DNA from: Clostridium chrysemydis
Lineage (GTDB): Bacteria > Bacillota > Clostridia > Clostridiales > Clostridiaceae
Reading direction: 5' to 3'
DNA: 64,000 bases
Assembly (NCBI RefSeq): GCF_015234215.1
Contig: NZ_JADEKP010000001.1
Location: 1 to 64,000 of the forward strand
The notes under the pieces are model-generated. The model made no database searches. It had not been told where the DNA came from and was given only the letters and a program-made list of their open reading frames with translations. Positions 54,351 to 62,948 of this stretch are shown one piece after another; the stretch's first letter is position 1, and each line of letters opens with the position of its first letter. Position numbers and translations under genes: made by a program.

Positions 54351-54965
54351 ATGCTTAGATTTATTACTGAAGATTATTTAAAAGACTTATATAGAAAAGA
54401 GCCCTTTAAAGAATTTAAGCTAAGAGAAGATCAAAGGCTTACTCCTGGAGGGAGACAATATTTACTAGATAAAGGGATAAAAATAAATAGTAATTTACCT
54501 ACAGATAGCAAAAAAGAAGAAGTTAAAGAAGAGGTTTTAATAGATTTAGATAAAAAAGACAGTCACAAAATCGTTACATACAAATTAAAATCTATTGAAG
54601 CATCATTTTTAGAAGCAGCAAGCAAGATAATTAATGAGGACTTAAAACTATCTCAAAAGCTTATAGATTTAGAGAGAGAAATAAAAAATTTAAGAGAGTT
54701 TACAGAAGGAAAAACAAAATTAGAATCCATTAATCCTAAAGTTTGTGATTTTGAAAGTATCGAAATAGAAATTACAGACGTTTATATACACCTAAAAGAA
54801 TGCGAAAAAATATTAAATATTTACATCCTCCTTTGTAAACTTAACGAATTTAAATATTACCTTCTAGAAATAGAAGAAGATGAGATAGTTTTAGTTATAA
54901 AAAACAATTTAGAAGATATTATAAAAGAATTATCTATGACTATATCTATGGAAATAGGAGGATAA
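54351..54965 (+). CDS. EutT-related protein without an adenosyltransferase motif
   Basis: 204 residues. The N terminus (MLRFITEDYLKDLYRKEPFKEFKLREDQRLTPGGRQYLLDKGIKI) matches the start of EutT cobalamin adenosyltransferases, and the rest is helical. The EutT metal/Cys motif (HX11CCXXC) is not found. CutC needs no B12, so adenosyltransferase activity would be useless here. It may be a structural or assembly factor descended from EutT. Overlap-free neighbours on both sides are part of the same operon. Confidence 0.75.
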   Translation: MLRFITEDYLKDLYRKEPFKEFKLREDQRLTPGGRQYLLDKGIKINSNLPTDSKKEEVKEEVLIDLDKKDSHKIVTYKLKSIEASFLEAASKIINEDLKLSQKLIDLEREIKNLREFTEGKTKLESINPKVCDFESIEIEITDVYIHLKECEKILNIYILLCKLNEFKYYLLEIEEDEIVLVIKNNLEDIIKELSMTISMEIGG

Positions 54966-54969
54966 AATA

Positions 54970-55815
54970 TTGAGTGATAAAAGTAAAACTTTCGAGTACT
55001 GTGATGATTTAGTAAGTAAATTCGAGAAGGTTATAGAAGACCCAATCTTAGAAAAGTCATCAGTTTATTATACAGGGGTGGACCTTGGAACTGCGTGTGT
55101 AGTTTTAGCAGTCCTAGATGAAAATTACAGACCAGTTGCAGGAGCGTATAGATATGCTGATGTTGTACGAGACGGTATGGTAGTTGATTATATTGGTGCA
55201 GTAAAAATAGTTAGAGAATTAAAAAAAGAGATAGAAGAAAAGTTAAACTCTGAACTAATTTATGCAGCAGCCGCTATTCCACCTGGAACAGATTCCTTAG
55301 ACGGTGGGGCTATAAAAAACGTTGTACAAGCTGCGGGATTCGAACTTACAAACCTATTAGATGAACCTACAGCTGCAAACGAAGTTTTGAAAATTCAAAA
55401 CGGAGCTGTAGTTGATATAGGGGGAGGAACTACTGGTACTTCCATTATAAAAGATGGAAAAGTAGTTTATGTTGCAGACGAGGCAACAGGGGGAACTCAC
55501 TTCTCCTTAGTTATCTCAGGCGCATACGGAATGACTTTTGATGAAGCTGATGAATTTAAAAGAGATAATAGTAAACATGAAGAATTATTACCAGTTTTAA
55601 AACCTGTAATTGAAAAGGTTGGTTCAATAATTAATGATCATATAAACGGGCAAGACGTTAGAGAGATATCATTAGTTGGAGGAACAGCTTGCCTTACAGG
55701 AATTGAAGGGGTAATAGAAAATAAGATTAAGGTATATACACATAAACCAAAGAATCCTATGTTTGTTACGCCGCTTGGAATAGCACTAAGTTGCACAAGT
55801 GAGATTTTAGATTAA
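54970..55815 (+). CDS. eutJ: EutJ-like chaperone (actin/Hsp70-fold)
   Basis: 281-residue ASKHA ATPase-fold protein like EutJ. Phosphate loops are YTGVDLGTACVVLAVL and VVDIGGGTTGTSII, plus LVGGTACLTGIEGVIE for the adenosine side. EutJ is thought to help assembly or reactivation in microcompartments. Starts with TTG, five bases after the previous stop region, preceded by a perfect AGGAGG. Confidence 0.92.
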   Translation: MSDKSKTFEYCDDLVSKFEKVIEDPILEKSSVYYTGVDLGTACVVLAVLDENYRPVAGAYRYADVVRDGMVVDYIGAVKIVRELKKEIEEKLNSELIYAAAAIPPGTDSLDGGAIKNVVQAAGFELTNLLDEPTAANEVLKIQNGAVVDIGGGTTGTSIIKDGKVVYVADEATGGTHFSLVISGAYGMTFDEADEFKRDNSKHEELLPVLKPVIEKVGSIINDHINGQDVREISLVGGTACLTGIEGVIENKIKVYTHKPKNPMFVTPLGIALSCTSEILD

Positions 55816-55830
55816 AGGGAGCTTTAAGCT

Positions 55831-56133
55831 ATGGATTTTAAACTTATAAAATCACCTACAGAAGGGACAAAACGTGCTCTTATAAAGAGGATGGGAATAG
55901 AAGGCAAAGAAGCGATAGAAAATGTGGATGCTATAGGCCTTATGCAAGGCAAATTAATAGAGATGATTTATGCGATAGATGTTGCTGAAAAAGCAGCAGG
56001 GGTAATAGTTGAAGATATAAAGGGAACTTGCCCTCAGCATATGACTTCAATTGCGATTCTTGGAGACACAGCATCAGTAGAATCTGCAATAGAAGAGATA
56101 AAAATAAAGATGAAAGAAGGAAAGGGCTTATGA
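55831..56133 (+). CDS. GrpU-like divergent BMC-H shell protein (predicted Fe-S)
   Basis: 100-residue BMC-domain protein with the divergent GrpU pattern: FKLIKSPTEGTKRALIKRMG at the N terminus, then VDAIGLMQGKLIEMIYAIDVAEKAAGVIVEDIKGTCPQHMTSIAILGDTASVESAI. The single Cys in GTCPQ corresponds to the pore position that binds a [4Fe-4S] cluster in GrpU of glycyl-radical microcompartments. It overlaps the EutN start by four bases. Confidence 0.85.
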   Translation: MDFKLIKSPTEGTKRALIKRMGIEGKEAIENVDAIGLMQGKLIEMIYAIDVAEKAAGVIVEDIKGTCPQHMTSIAILGDTASVESAIEEIKIKMKEGKGL

Positions 56134-56396
56134 TAACAGCAAAATTAATAGATAATATCTGGGCAACTAGAAAAGCGGATAATCTTTATGGACTTAAGTT
56201 TATGTTAGCTGAGGAAATAGGCGGAAGCTTTAGTGGAAGAAGATTCATAGTTGTAGATAATATTGGGGCTGGGATAGGAGATAGAGTTATCGTAAGCACA
56301 GGATCATCTGCAAGAAAGATGCTAAAAGATGATGAGATACCAGTTGATGCTGCAGTTATAGGGATTATAGACGAAGACTGCAAATTCAGCGAATAA
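56130..56396 (+). CDS. eutN: BMC-P vertex protein (EutN/CcmL-like)
   Basis: 88-residue pentameric vertex protein. MITAKLIDNIWATRKADNLYGLKFMLAEEIG, RRFIVVDNIGAGIGDRVIVSTGSSARKML and DAAVIGIIDEDC are the family blocks. The start at ATG 56130 overlaps the stop of the previous gene (ATGA); upstream in-frame codons are not part of the protein. Confidence 0.95.
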   Translation: MITAKLIDNIWATRKADNLYGLKFMLAEEIGGSFSGRRFIVVDNIGAGIGDRVIVSTGSSARKMLKDDEIPVDAAVIGIIDEDCKFSE

Positions 56397-56429
56397 AATA
56401 AATTATAATCTTTGAAAGGATGTGAGAAG

Positions 56430-57104
56430 GTGAAAAGATTAATTTGTGCAAAAGATATGGAAGAATTTTTAGCTACAGGAGAAAAGGTTTTCTATATAGA
56501 CAAAGATATAATCTTGACTCCATCAGCTAAAGATATAGCTAAAAATAATAACATTTCATTTACTACAGAAAAAATTAGTGAGAAAGAAATTTTTAGTGCT
56601 GAATCTAAATGCTTAGAAAATATAGTTTCAAAAAATGGAGATGCTATGAAGCTTTTAGATATGTTTAAAGAGTTAGTTAATGAAGGTTTACTTCAAGAGA
56701 TGTTAAAAATATTAGCTACAGGAGAAAGTTCAAACTTTATATCTTCAGTAGATGAAAGTGGATTAAAAGTAGTAAGAGGAAATTCAGTAAAGATGGATGT
56801 CTTTGATACTGGAAACCCAGATAATAAAGTATTTTTCCAAGAGCTAGTTAGTAAAGACGAATCTAAGATGAGCGCTGGATTTTTAATAATTGAAGATTCA
56901 GAGTTTGAGTGGGAACTAACTTACGAAGAAATAGATTACGTAATAGAAGGAACAGTAACTGTTTCTATAAATGGTAAAACATATGAAGCAAATGCTGGAG
57001 ATGTGTTATTTGTTCCTAAAAACTCTAAAGTAGTTTGGGGATCGCCTAATAAAGCTAAATTATTCTACGCAACATATCCAGCTAACTGGGCAGATTTACT
57101 TTAA
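56430..57104 (+). CDS. eutQ: EutQ-like cupin protein
   Basis: About 224 residues. N-terminal helical part (RLICAKDMEEFLATGEKVFYIDKDIILTPSAKDIAKNNNI) as in EutQ, and a C-terminal cupin (MSAGFLIIEDSEFEWELTYEEIDYVIEGTVTVSINGKTYEANAGDVLFVPKNSKVVWGSPNKAKLFYATYPANW). The start is GTG 56430, nine bases after AAAGGA. EutQ homologues have been described as acetate kinases and as needed for shell assembly. Confidence 0.9.
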   Translation: MKRLICAKDMEEFLATGEKVFYIDKDIILTPSAKDIAKNNNISFTTEKISEKEIFSAESKCLENIVSKNGDAMKLLDMFKELVNEGLLQEMLKILATGESSNFISSVDESGLKVVRGNSVKMDVFDTGNPDNKVFFQELVSKDESKMSAGFLIIEDSEFEWELTYEEIDYVIEGTVTVSINGKTYEANAGDVLFVPKNSKVVWGSPNKAKLFYATYPANWADLL

Positions 57105-57127
57105 TTACTTAAGGAGGATAGATAATC

Positions 57128-57781
57128 ATGCAAGCAATAGGAATGATAGAAACTAAAGGGTTGTTAGCAACTATTGAAGCGGCTGATGCTATGGTTAAAT
57201 CAGCAAATGTTAATATCCTTGAAAAAGTATATATAGGCGGAGGGTATGTTTCAGTTACTGTAACTGGTGATGTTGGAGCCGTTAAATCAGCTGTAGATGC
57301 TGGAGTTTCAGCAGTGAATAGATTAGATAGTAATGCTTTAGTTTCAAACCATGTGATTGCAAGACCACATAGAGATATAGAAAGCATAATAGAAACTAAA
57401 CCTGCTATAGAAAGATTAGAAGAAACTATAGAGGAAGAAGTTTTTGAAGAATTAATTGAAGAAGTAGTAGAAGAGGCTATAGAGGAAGTTATAGAAGAAG
57501 ATGTAACTGAAGCTGTAGAAGAGGCCTCTAAAGAAGAAGTTTTAGAAGATTTAGAAGTTCTAGATAAAATTATAGATCTAGAAATTACTAAAGAGGAATT
57601 AGACAAGCTTGTAAAAGAAAAAGGTTTAGAAGAAGCTTTTAAAGATTTAGATAGCTTAAAGGTATCTAAAGTTAGAAAACTTTGTAAAGAATATAAGGAT
57701 TTAGACATTACAAGTAAGGCTATTTCAAAGGCAGATAAGGTGTCACTTCTAAATAGACTTAAAAATCATTATAAAAAATAG
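57128..57781 (+). CDS. BMC-H shell protein with long acidic tail and C-terminal SAP-like motif
   Basis: 217 residues. Residues 1-90 are a canonical BMC-H ([54 protein letters not shown]). A very acidic stretch with alternating Glu and hydrophobics follows (about 100-160), and the last 45 residues (LKVSKVRKLCKEYKDLDITSKAISKADKVSLLNRLKNHY) look like a SAP or peripheral-subunit-binding fold. The tail would project from the shell face and could recruit nucleic acid or another protein. Frame is unbroken. Confidence 0.92.
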   Translation: MQAIGMIETKGLLATIEAADAMVKSANVNILEKVYIGGGYVSVTVTGDVGAVKSAVDAGVSAVNRLDSNALVSNHVIARPHRDIESIIETKPAIERLEETIEEEVFEELIEEVVEEAIEEVIEEDVTEAVEEASKEEVLEDLEVLDKIIDLEITKEELDKLVKEKGLEEAFKDLDSLKVSKVRKLCKEYKDLDITSKAISKADKVSLLNRLKNHYKK

Positions 57782-57806
57782 TCTTTAAAGAAGGAGGAAT
57801 ATTGGT

Positions 57807-59402
57807 TTGGAAAATTTCGATAAAGATTTAAGATCAATACAAGAAGCTAGAAACTTAGCAAGAAGAGGAAAGATTGCAGCAAACAAAATTGCTGATTTTA
57901 GCGAAGAAGAAATAGATAAAATAGTTAGAAATATGGTTAAAGCTGCAAAGGAAAATGAATTATGTTTAGCTGAGATGGCTGTAGAAGAAACTGGATTTGG
58001 TAAAGTTTTAGATAAAGCTACAAAAAACAACTTAGCATCAGAGGTTTTATATGACTCAATAAAAGATATGAAAACTATAGGTGTTATAAAAGAGGATAAA
58101 GAAAATAAATTAATTGATATAGCAGAGCCTGTAGGATTAGTTATGGGGATAGTTCCTTCAACAAACCCAACATCAACTGCAATATTTAAATCAATAATAG
58201 CAATAAAATCAAGAAATGCTATAGTATTTTCACCTCACCCATCAGCTGTTAAATGTACAAGCACAGCAGCAAAACTTATGCACGATGCAGCTGTAGAAGC
58301 TGGAGCACCAGAAGATATTATAACTTGTGTTACATTAACTTCAATAGGAGCTACAAATGAACTTATGAAAGCAAAAGAAGTAAGTTTAATAATAGCAACA
58401 GGTGGTCCTGGAATGGTAAAAGCAGCTTATTCATCAGGAAAACCAGCACTTGGAGTAGGAGCTGGAAACTCACCTGCATATATTGAGAGAACTGCAAATG
58501 TTGAAAAAGCTATAAGAAACATAATAGCTAGTAAAACTTTCGATAACGGAACAATATGTGCATCAGAACAATCAATAATCTGCGAATACTGTAACGAAGC
58601 TAAGGTTGTAGAAGAACTTAAAAAGTCTGGCGGATACTTTATGACAGAAGATGAGACAAATAAAGTTTGCAGTCTTTTATTTAAGCAAGGGAACGCTATG
58701 AACGCAGCATTTGTTGGAAGAAGCGCAGAATATATTGCAAAAGCTGCAGACATTTACGTACCAGAAGGAACTAAAGTTTTAATAGGAAGACAAGGGGGCG
58801 TAGGACCTAAATACCCTCTATCTTATGAAAAACTTACAACAGTTCTTGGATTCTATGTAGTAAATGACTGGATGGAAGCTTGTGAATTAAGTATAGAACT
58901 TCTTCAAAATGGAATAGGTCATACTATGAGTATTCACACAGAAGATATAGAAATAGTTAAAAAGTTTGCTAAAAAACCAGCATCAAGGATTTTAGTAAAT
59001 ACAGGCGGATCATTTGGAGGAACAGGAGCTTCAACAGGACTTATGCCATCTTTCACTTTAGGATGTGGAACATGGGGAGGAAGTTCAGTTTCAGAAAACG
59101 TAACTCCAATGCATCTTATAAATATAAAGAGAGTTGCTTATGGCTTAATCGATTGTGATGCCATCGGTAAAGGAAGAGAAAATAATAGCAATAAAACTTG
59201 CTGTGAAACTAATTACACTGATAATTGCTGTAATAATTCAAATAAAACATACGGGGAAATGAACTTAAGTCCAGCTGAGATTCAAAGAAAATCAGAAAAA
59301 CCTGTAACTATAGATGAGACAATCGTAGAAAAAGTTAATAACTTAGATAACGAAGAAGTGATGGACTTAGTAAATAAAATCATAGCTACTATGAAAAAGT
59401 AG
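57807..59402 (+). CDS. CoA-acylating aldehyde dehydrogenase (PduP/EutE-like)
   Basis: 531-residue aldehyde dehydrogenase converting acetaldehyde to acetyl-CoA in the lumen. The catalytic Cys251 is in DNGTICASEQSIICE and the NAD region is IIATGGPGMVKAAYSSGKPALGVGAGNSP. An N-terminal amphipathic helix (DLRSIQEARNLARRGKIAANKI) and a C-terminal helix (NEEVMDLVNKIIATMKK) are both encapsulation-like. Between core and tail is a Cys-rich linker with Cys pairs at 465-466 and 474-475. TTG start, nine bases after GGAGG. The paralogue upstream lacks the Cys. Confidence 0.95.
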   Translation: MENFDKDLRSIQEARNLARRGKIAANKIADFSEEEIDKIVRNMVKAAKENELCLAEMAVEETGFGKVLDKATKNNLASEVLYDSIKDMKTIGVIKEDKENKLIDIAEPVGLVMGIVPSTNPTSTAIFKSIIAIKSRNAIVFSPHPSAVKCTSTAAKLMHDAAVEAGAPEDIITCVTLTSIGATNELMKAKEVSLIIATGGPGMVKAAYSSGKPALGVGAGNSPAYIERTANVEKAIRNIIASKTFDNGTICASEQSIICEYCNEAKVVEELKKSGGYFMTEDETNKVCSLLFKQGNAMNAAFVGRSAEYIAKAADIYVPEGTKVLIGRQGGVGPKYPLSYEKLTTVLGFYVVNDWMEACELSIELLQNGIGHTMSIHTEDIEIVKKFAKKPASRILVNTGGSFGGTGASTGLMPSFTLGCGTWGGSSVSENVTPMHLINIKRVAYGLIDCDAIGKGRENNSNKTCCETNYTDNCCNNSNKTYGEMNLSPAEIQRKSEKPVTIDETIVEKVNNLDNEEVMDLVNKIIATMKK

Positions 59403-59427
59403 AAACTATGAAGAGGTAGATTTAAAC

Positions 59428-60081
59428 ATGGAAAATTTAGATGAAGTATTAAAACTTTTACTTACAGCAGTTAAGGAAAGTGAAGAAAAGAAAAAAGAAG
59501 TTAAAGATTCTTTTGAGATCCCAGTTGGAATCTCAAATAGACATATACATCTTTCAAAAAAACATGTTGAAATGCTTTTTGGAGAAGGATATGAATTAAC
59601 AAAATTTAAGGATTTATCACAAAAAGGACAGTATGCTTGCAAAGAAACTGTAACTGTATGTGGTCCTAGAGGATCTTTAGAAAAGATAAGAGTGCTTGGC
59701 CCAGTTAGAAGTAAGACACAAGTAGAATTATCTATAGGTGATTGTAGAGCTACTGGAGTTTCACCAAGCGTTAGACTTTCAGGAGATTTAAAAAATACAT
59801 CAGGAATAACTTTAATTGGACCTAAAGGAAGTGTCCAGTTAGAAGAAGGTGTAATAGTAGCACAAAGACATATCCACATGAATAACGAACATGCAGAGCA
59901 TTTTAAAGTTTCTGATGGGGATATAGTTAGTATAGAAATAAAAGGTTTAAGAGGGGGAGTTTTAAATAACGTAAGTATTAGAACTAACGATTCGTTTAGC
60001 CTTGAGTGCCACTTAGATGTAGAAGAGGCAAACTCTTTTGGAATAACACCAAAATCAAAAATAAAGATTTTAAGCGCTTAA
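59428..60081 (+). CDS. pduL: Phosphate propanoyltransferase PduL
   Basis: 217-residue microcompartment phosphotransacylase that makes acetyl phosphate from acetyl-CoA and recycles CoA in the lumen. Two zinc-site segments are seen: VGISNRHIHLSKKHVEMLFGEGYELTK and VIVAQRHIHMNNEHAEHF, with the middle KIRVLGPVRSKTQVELSIGDCRATGV. An N-terminal acidic helix (DEVLKLLLTAVKESEE) is an encapsulation peptide. Confidence 0.95.
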   Translation: MENLDEVLKLLLTAVKESEEKKKEVKDSFEIPVGISNRHIHLSKKHVEMLFGEGYELTKFKDLSQKGQYACKETVTVCGPRGSLEKIRVLGPVRSKTQVELSIGDCRATGVSPSVRLSGDLKNTSGITLIGPKGSVQLEEGVIVAQRHIHMNNEHAEHFKVSDGDIVSIEIKGLRGGVLNNVSIRTNDSFSLECHLDVEEANSFGITPKSKIKILSA

Positions 60082-60166
60082 AAAATATCGCTTAAAATAA
60101 AAAACATTAATAAGTTTATAAAAAAATTAAAATAAAAAATAAAAGGATTTTTAGGAGGATTTTAAT

Positions 60167-60454
60167 ATGAAATACGATGCTTTAGGAATGATTGAAACAA
60201 AAGGATTAATAGGATCAATAGAGGCTGCTGACGCAATGGTTAAGGCTGCTAATGTTTACTTAATAGGAAAAGAATATGTTGGAGGCGGACTTGTAACTGT
60301 AATGGTTAGAGGTGACGTAGGAGCAGTTAAAGCTGCAACAGATGCAGGAGCAGCTGCAGCGCAAAGAGTTGGGGAGTTAGTTTCAGTACACGTTATCCCA
60401 AGACCACATTCAGAAGTTGAAGTTATATTACCAACTTCAAAAGAAGAAAAATAA
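60167..60454 (+). CDS. BMC-H shell protein (EutM/PduA-like)
   Basis: 95-residue [86 protein letters not shown] is the canonical hexamer with the GGG pore loop region. Last gene of the microcompartment operon, followed by a strong terminator. Confidence 0.95.
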   Translation: MKYDALGMIETKGLIGSIEAADAMVKAANVYLIGKEYVGGGLVTVMVRGDVGAVKAATDAGAAAAQRVGELVSVHVIPRPHSEVEVILPTSKEEK

Positions 60455-60495
60455 TTTAAAAAAGCTTCTACTTAAATAATTTTTAACTAATAAAG

Positions 60496-60535
60496 AAAAA
60501 AGTCTTTGCAAAAATTCATTGCAAAGACTTTTTTA
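60496..60535. terminator. Bidirectional terminator after the microcompartment operon
   Basis: AAAAAAGTCTTTGCA pairs with TGCAAAGACTTTTTT; the stem has A- and T-runs on both sides and serves the shell operon and the minus-strand chemoreceptor. Confidence 0.92.
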
Positions 60536-60554
60536 ATTTTAAATAATATTATTT

Positions 60555-62615
60555 TTATAGCTTAAATTTATCAACATTTTCTTCAAGGTTTTCAGTTATG
60601 TTTATAAGAATTTCTGAAGCGTTTGAAACAGTATCAACTGATTCAGCTTGAGAGTGAATAGTTGCTGAAATTTCTTCAGTTGCAGCAGCTGACTCTTCGC
60701 AAATAGCTGTGATTCCCTCTATAGAATTAAGCACATCAGCTTTTGAACTTTCTATATTATCCATATCTTTTGCAAGGGTAATTATTTTACTTGCCATAGA
60801 TTTAAATGAATTACTTAAATCATCAAATACCTTTGAAGATACATCCATAGATATATTAGCTTCTTTAATAGTGTCATTAGAATCACCTATTACTTTTTCG
60901 ATATTATCAATATTTTTGCAAATATCATTTATGATAACTTCGATTTCGTTAGTAGAACGAGAAGTTTCTTCTGAAAGTTTTCTAATCTCTTCAGCTACAA
61001 CACCAAAGCCTTTACCAGCTTCACCAGCTCTTGCAGCTTCTATTGCTGCATTTAATGATAAAAGGTTAGTTTGTTCTGAAATAGAATTTATAGCAACTAC
61101 TATATTTCCTATAGATTTAGATTTCTCTGCTAAAATTTTAACATTCTCAGTTGTAGCTATTCCCATAGAAGTAGTTAAATCTAACTTGCTTACTAAGTCT
61201 TTCATAGCTTCTCCACCATTATTATTAAATTCAATAACTTTATTTAAATCATTTTTTATAGTTTCAACTGAATTAACTGCACTATCAACTCTACTTGCAA
61301 GTTCAGCTAACATTTCAGAACCTTTTTGAGCCTCGCTAGCTTGCTCTTGAGCTCCGTTTGCAAGTTCCATAACAGTTTGATTAATGCTTACAGAAGATTC
61401 TTTTAAGTCTTGGGTTATAGAATTTAAAGTCTCTGCTTGAGAGAATGTGCTATCAGAACATTCTTTTATGTGAGACATGCTTTCTTTAAGAACTTTTCTT
61501 AAATGAAGAACAGCATTTCCCATAATTCCAGTTTCATCTTCGGGGAATTTATAATTATTATATTCATCCTTATCCTTTAAATCTAAATTAGCTGTAGTAT
61601 TAACTAAAGTAGAAAGGAAATTTATAGGGTCAGTTATTTTTCTAGAAATATATAAAGCTATTATTGCAACTATTATGCAGATAATAACAGTTATAAGAAC
61701 GTTAACCATAATACCTTTATTAATGCTGCTGAATATATCATTTTCATTTGCTATTATAGCCATAATATTTCCATTAGTAAGTTTAGTGTAACTTAGGATA
61801 GCTTTTTTACCATTAGCATTAACTTCCTCTGTACCTGTAGTTTTATCGCCTATTTTTAAATCAACACCTAAAGTGTTTTTTAAAGATTCATCTGGTTTTG
61901 CATTTTTATTTACTATAAAGTTCAAATCTTTATTAGTTAAAAAAGCATAACCGTCATCAAATACTTTTACATTGTCTATCATTTCTTTAAACTTATCAAA
62001 AAATAAGTCTATAGCAATAACACCAATCAATTTATCATTTGAATATATAGGCATAGTGTAAGACATTCTCATATTAGAAGAGTGAGCATCAGTATGAGCG
62101 TCGCTCCAAATAGGAGATTTAGAATTTACAGGGTTATAATACCACTGCATATCCGGAGCATCAGGTTTAAATTGATCTTTAGTAAATTTATTCTTTTTAA
62201 CTAAAGGTCCGCCTAAAGTATCTCTTTCATAGATTATTTGATGAGTTTTGTCAGTAAGTTCAGGGTTAATTATAAGAGCTACCCCGAGTGCATCATTATA
62301 ATCTTTTGCAATGTTTTTTATGTATGGATCTAGCATATTAGTGAAATCAGTTATGTACTTGTCGTTTTTATCTAGCTTTCCTTCATCAAAAACATTAGAT
62401 ACTAAAAGATCAATGCTATTTGCATAGTTCATAGTTTTATTTAAGACGTCATCTATAGAATCGGCATTAGTTTTAGATAGTAATTCCATATTACTAGTAG
62501 CCTGTTCTTTAAATAAAGACTTACTTTTAATAGTACTTGTAGTTGTGATTATTATAGATGTAACAATACAACAAAAAAGTATTGAAAACATCACTTTAGT
62601 AGATATTTTTTTCAT
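60555..62615 (-). CDS. Methyl-accepting chemotaxis protein with extracellular dCache-like sensor
   Basis: 686-residue membrane chemoreceptor. N-terminal helix (about 8-27), extracellular double-Cache-like sensor (about 40-275) with the region [23 protein letters not shown], second helix (about 305-325), HAMP linker, and a cytoplasmic signalling helix whose tip is [40 protein letters not shown]. Start ATG with AAGGAGG. It is convergent with the choline locus, so a choline or amine ligand is worth considering but not shown. Confidence 0.94.
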   Translation of the reverse strand: MKKISTKVMFSILFCCIVTSIIITTTSTIKSKSLFKEQATSNMELLSKTNADSIDDVLNKTMNYANSIDLLVSNVFDEGKLDKNDKYITDFTNMLDPYIKNIAKDYNDALGVALIINPELTDKTHQIIYERDTLGGPLVKKNKFTKDQFKPDAPDMQWYYNPVNSKSPIWSDAHTDAHSSNMRMSYTMPIYSNDKLIGVIAIDLFFDKFKEMIDNVKVFDDGYAFLTNKDLNFIVNKNAKPDESLKNTLGVDLKIGDKTTGTEEVNANGKKAILSYTKLTNGNIMAIIANENDIFSSINKGIMVNVLITVIICIIVAIIALYISRKITDPINFLSTLVNTTANLDLKDKDEYNNYKFPEDETGIMGNAVLHLRKVLKESMSHIKECSDSTFSQAETLNSITQDLKESSVSINQTVMELANGAQEQASEAQKGSEMLAELASRVDSAVNSVETIKNDLNKVIEFNNNGGEAMKDLVSKLDLTTSMGIATTENVKILAEKSKSIGNIVVAINSISEQTNLLSLNAAIEAARAGEAGKGFGVVAEEIRKLSEETSRSTNEIEVIINDICKNIDNIEKVIGDSNDTIKEANISMDVSSKVFDDLSNSFKSMASKIITLAKDMDNIESSKADVLNSIEGITAICEESAAATEEISATIHSQAESVDTVSNASEILINITENLEENVDKFKL

Positions 62616-62948
62616 AGCCTTCCTCCTTTGCTTCCCAAATAATGTTATCGAGTTAAATGAGAATAAACTTTATATGATATTTAAAACCTTAGAGAAATTT
62701 ATTATTAATGAAAGGAGTTTAAAGGAAATAGCTTATTAAATTTAAAGAATTTAGAATATGGATGTTATTTAATGGATATAGATTAAATATAGGAAAGAAG
62801 AGTGAAATTTTAGGAAGTAGTTTAAAATTAGGATAAATTTGGTATAATAAAGATATAGAAAACTAATCATAAATTCTCTTTTTTCAAAAATAAATTGGTT
62901 ATTTAATAATAGTCTTTTAAATTATTTTAAAATGGGAGGAGATTAATT
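62616..62948. other. Intergenic region between chemoreceptor and lipoprotein
   Basis: A 333-base AT-rich gap. It contains the promoters of the divergent genes (a TATAAT-like box near 62841 for the lipoprotein). A short reading frame on the plus strand ends here (to 62739) but overlaps the chemoreceptor start antisense and has no site. I see no RNA gene. Confidence 0.5.

Noticed and set aside
54351-54965. Naming this gene eutT as a cobalamin adenosyltransferase
   Set aside because: Only the N terminus fits; the HX11CCXXC motif is absent and the pathway does not need B12.
57109-57708. A Ser/Thr-rich reading frame opposite the extended shell protein
   Set aside because: It is the antisense shadow of the Glu/Val-rich tail; no site and no sensible domain.
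59406-59879. A minus-strand frame opposite pduL
   Set aside because: Overlaps a well-defined gene and has no recognisable domain.
60709-61329. A plus-strand frame opposite the chemoreceptor
   Set aside because: Antisense of the heptad-rich signalling helix, with skewed composition and no ribosome site.
62545-62739. A 64-residue plus-strand frame at the chemoreceptor start
   Set aside because: It overlaps the chemoreceptor gene antisense and lacks a site. Its end looks slightly like a regulator fragment, but too little to call a pseudogene.
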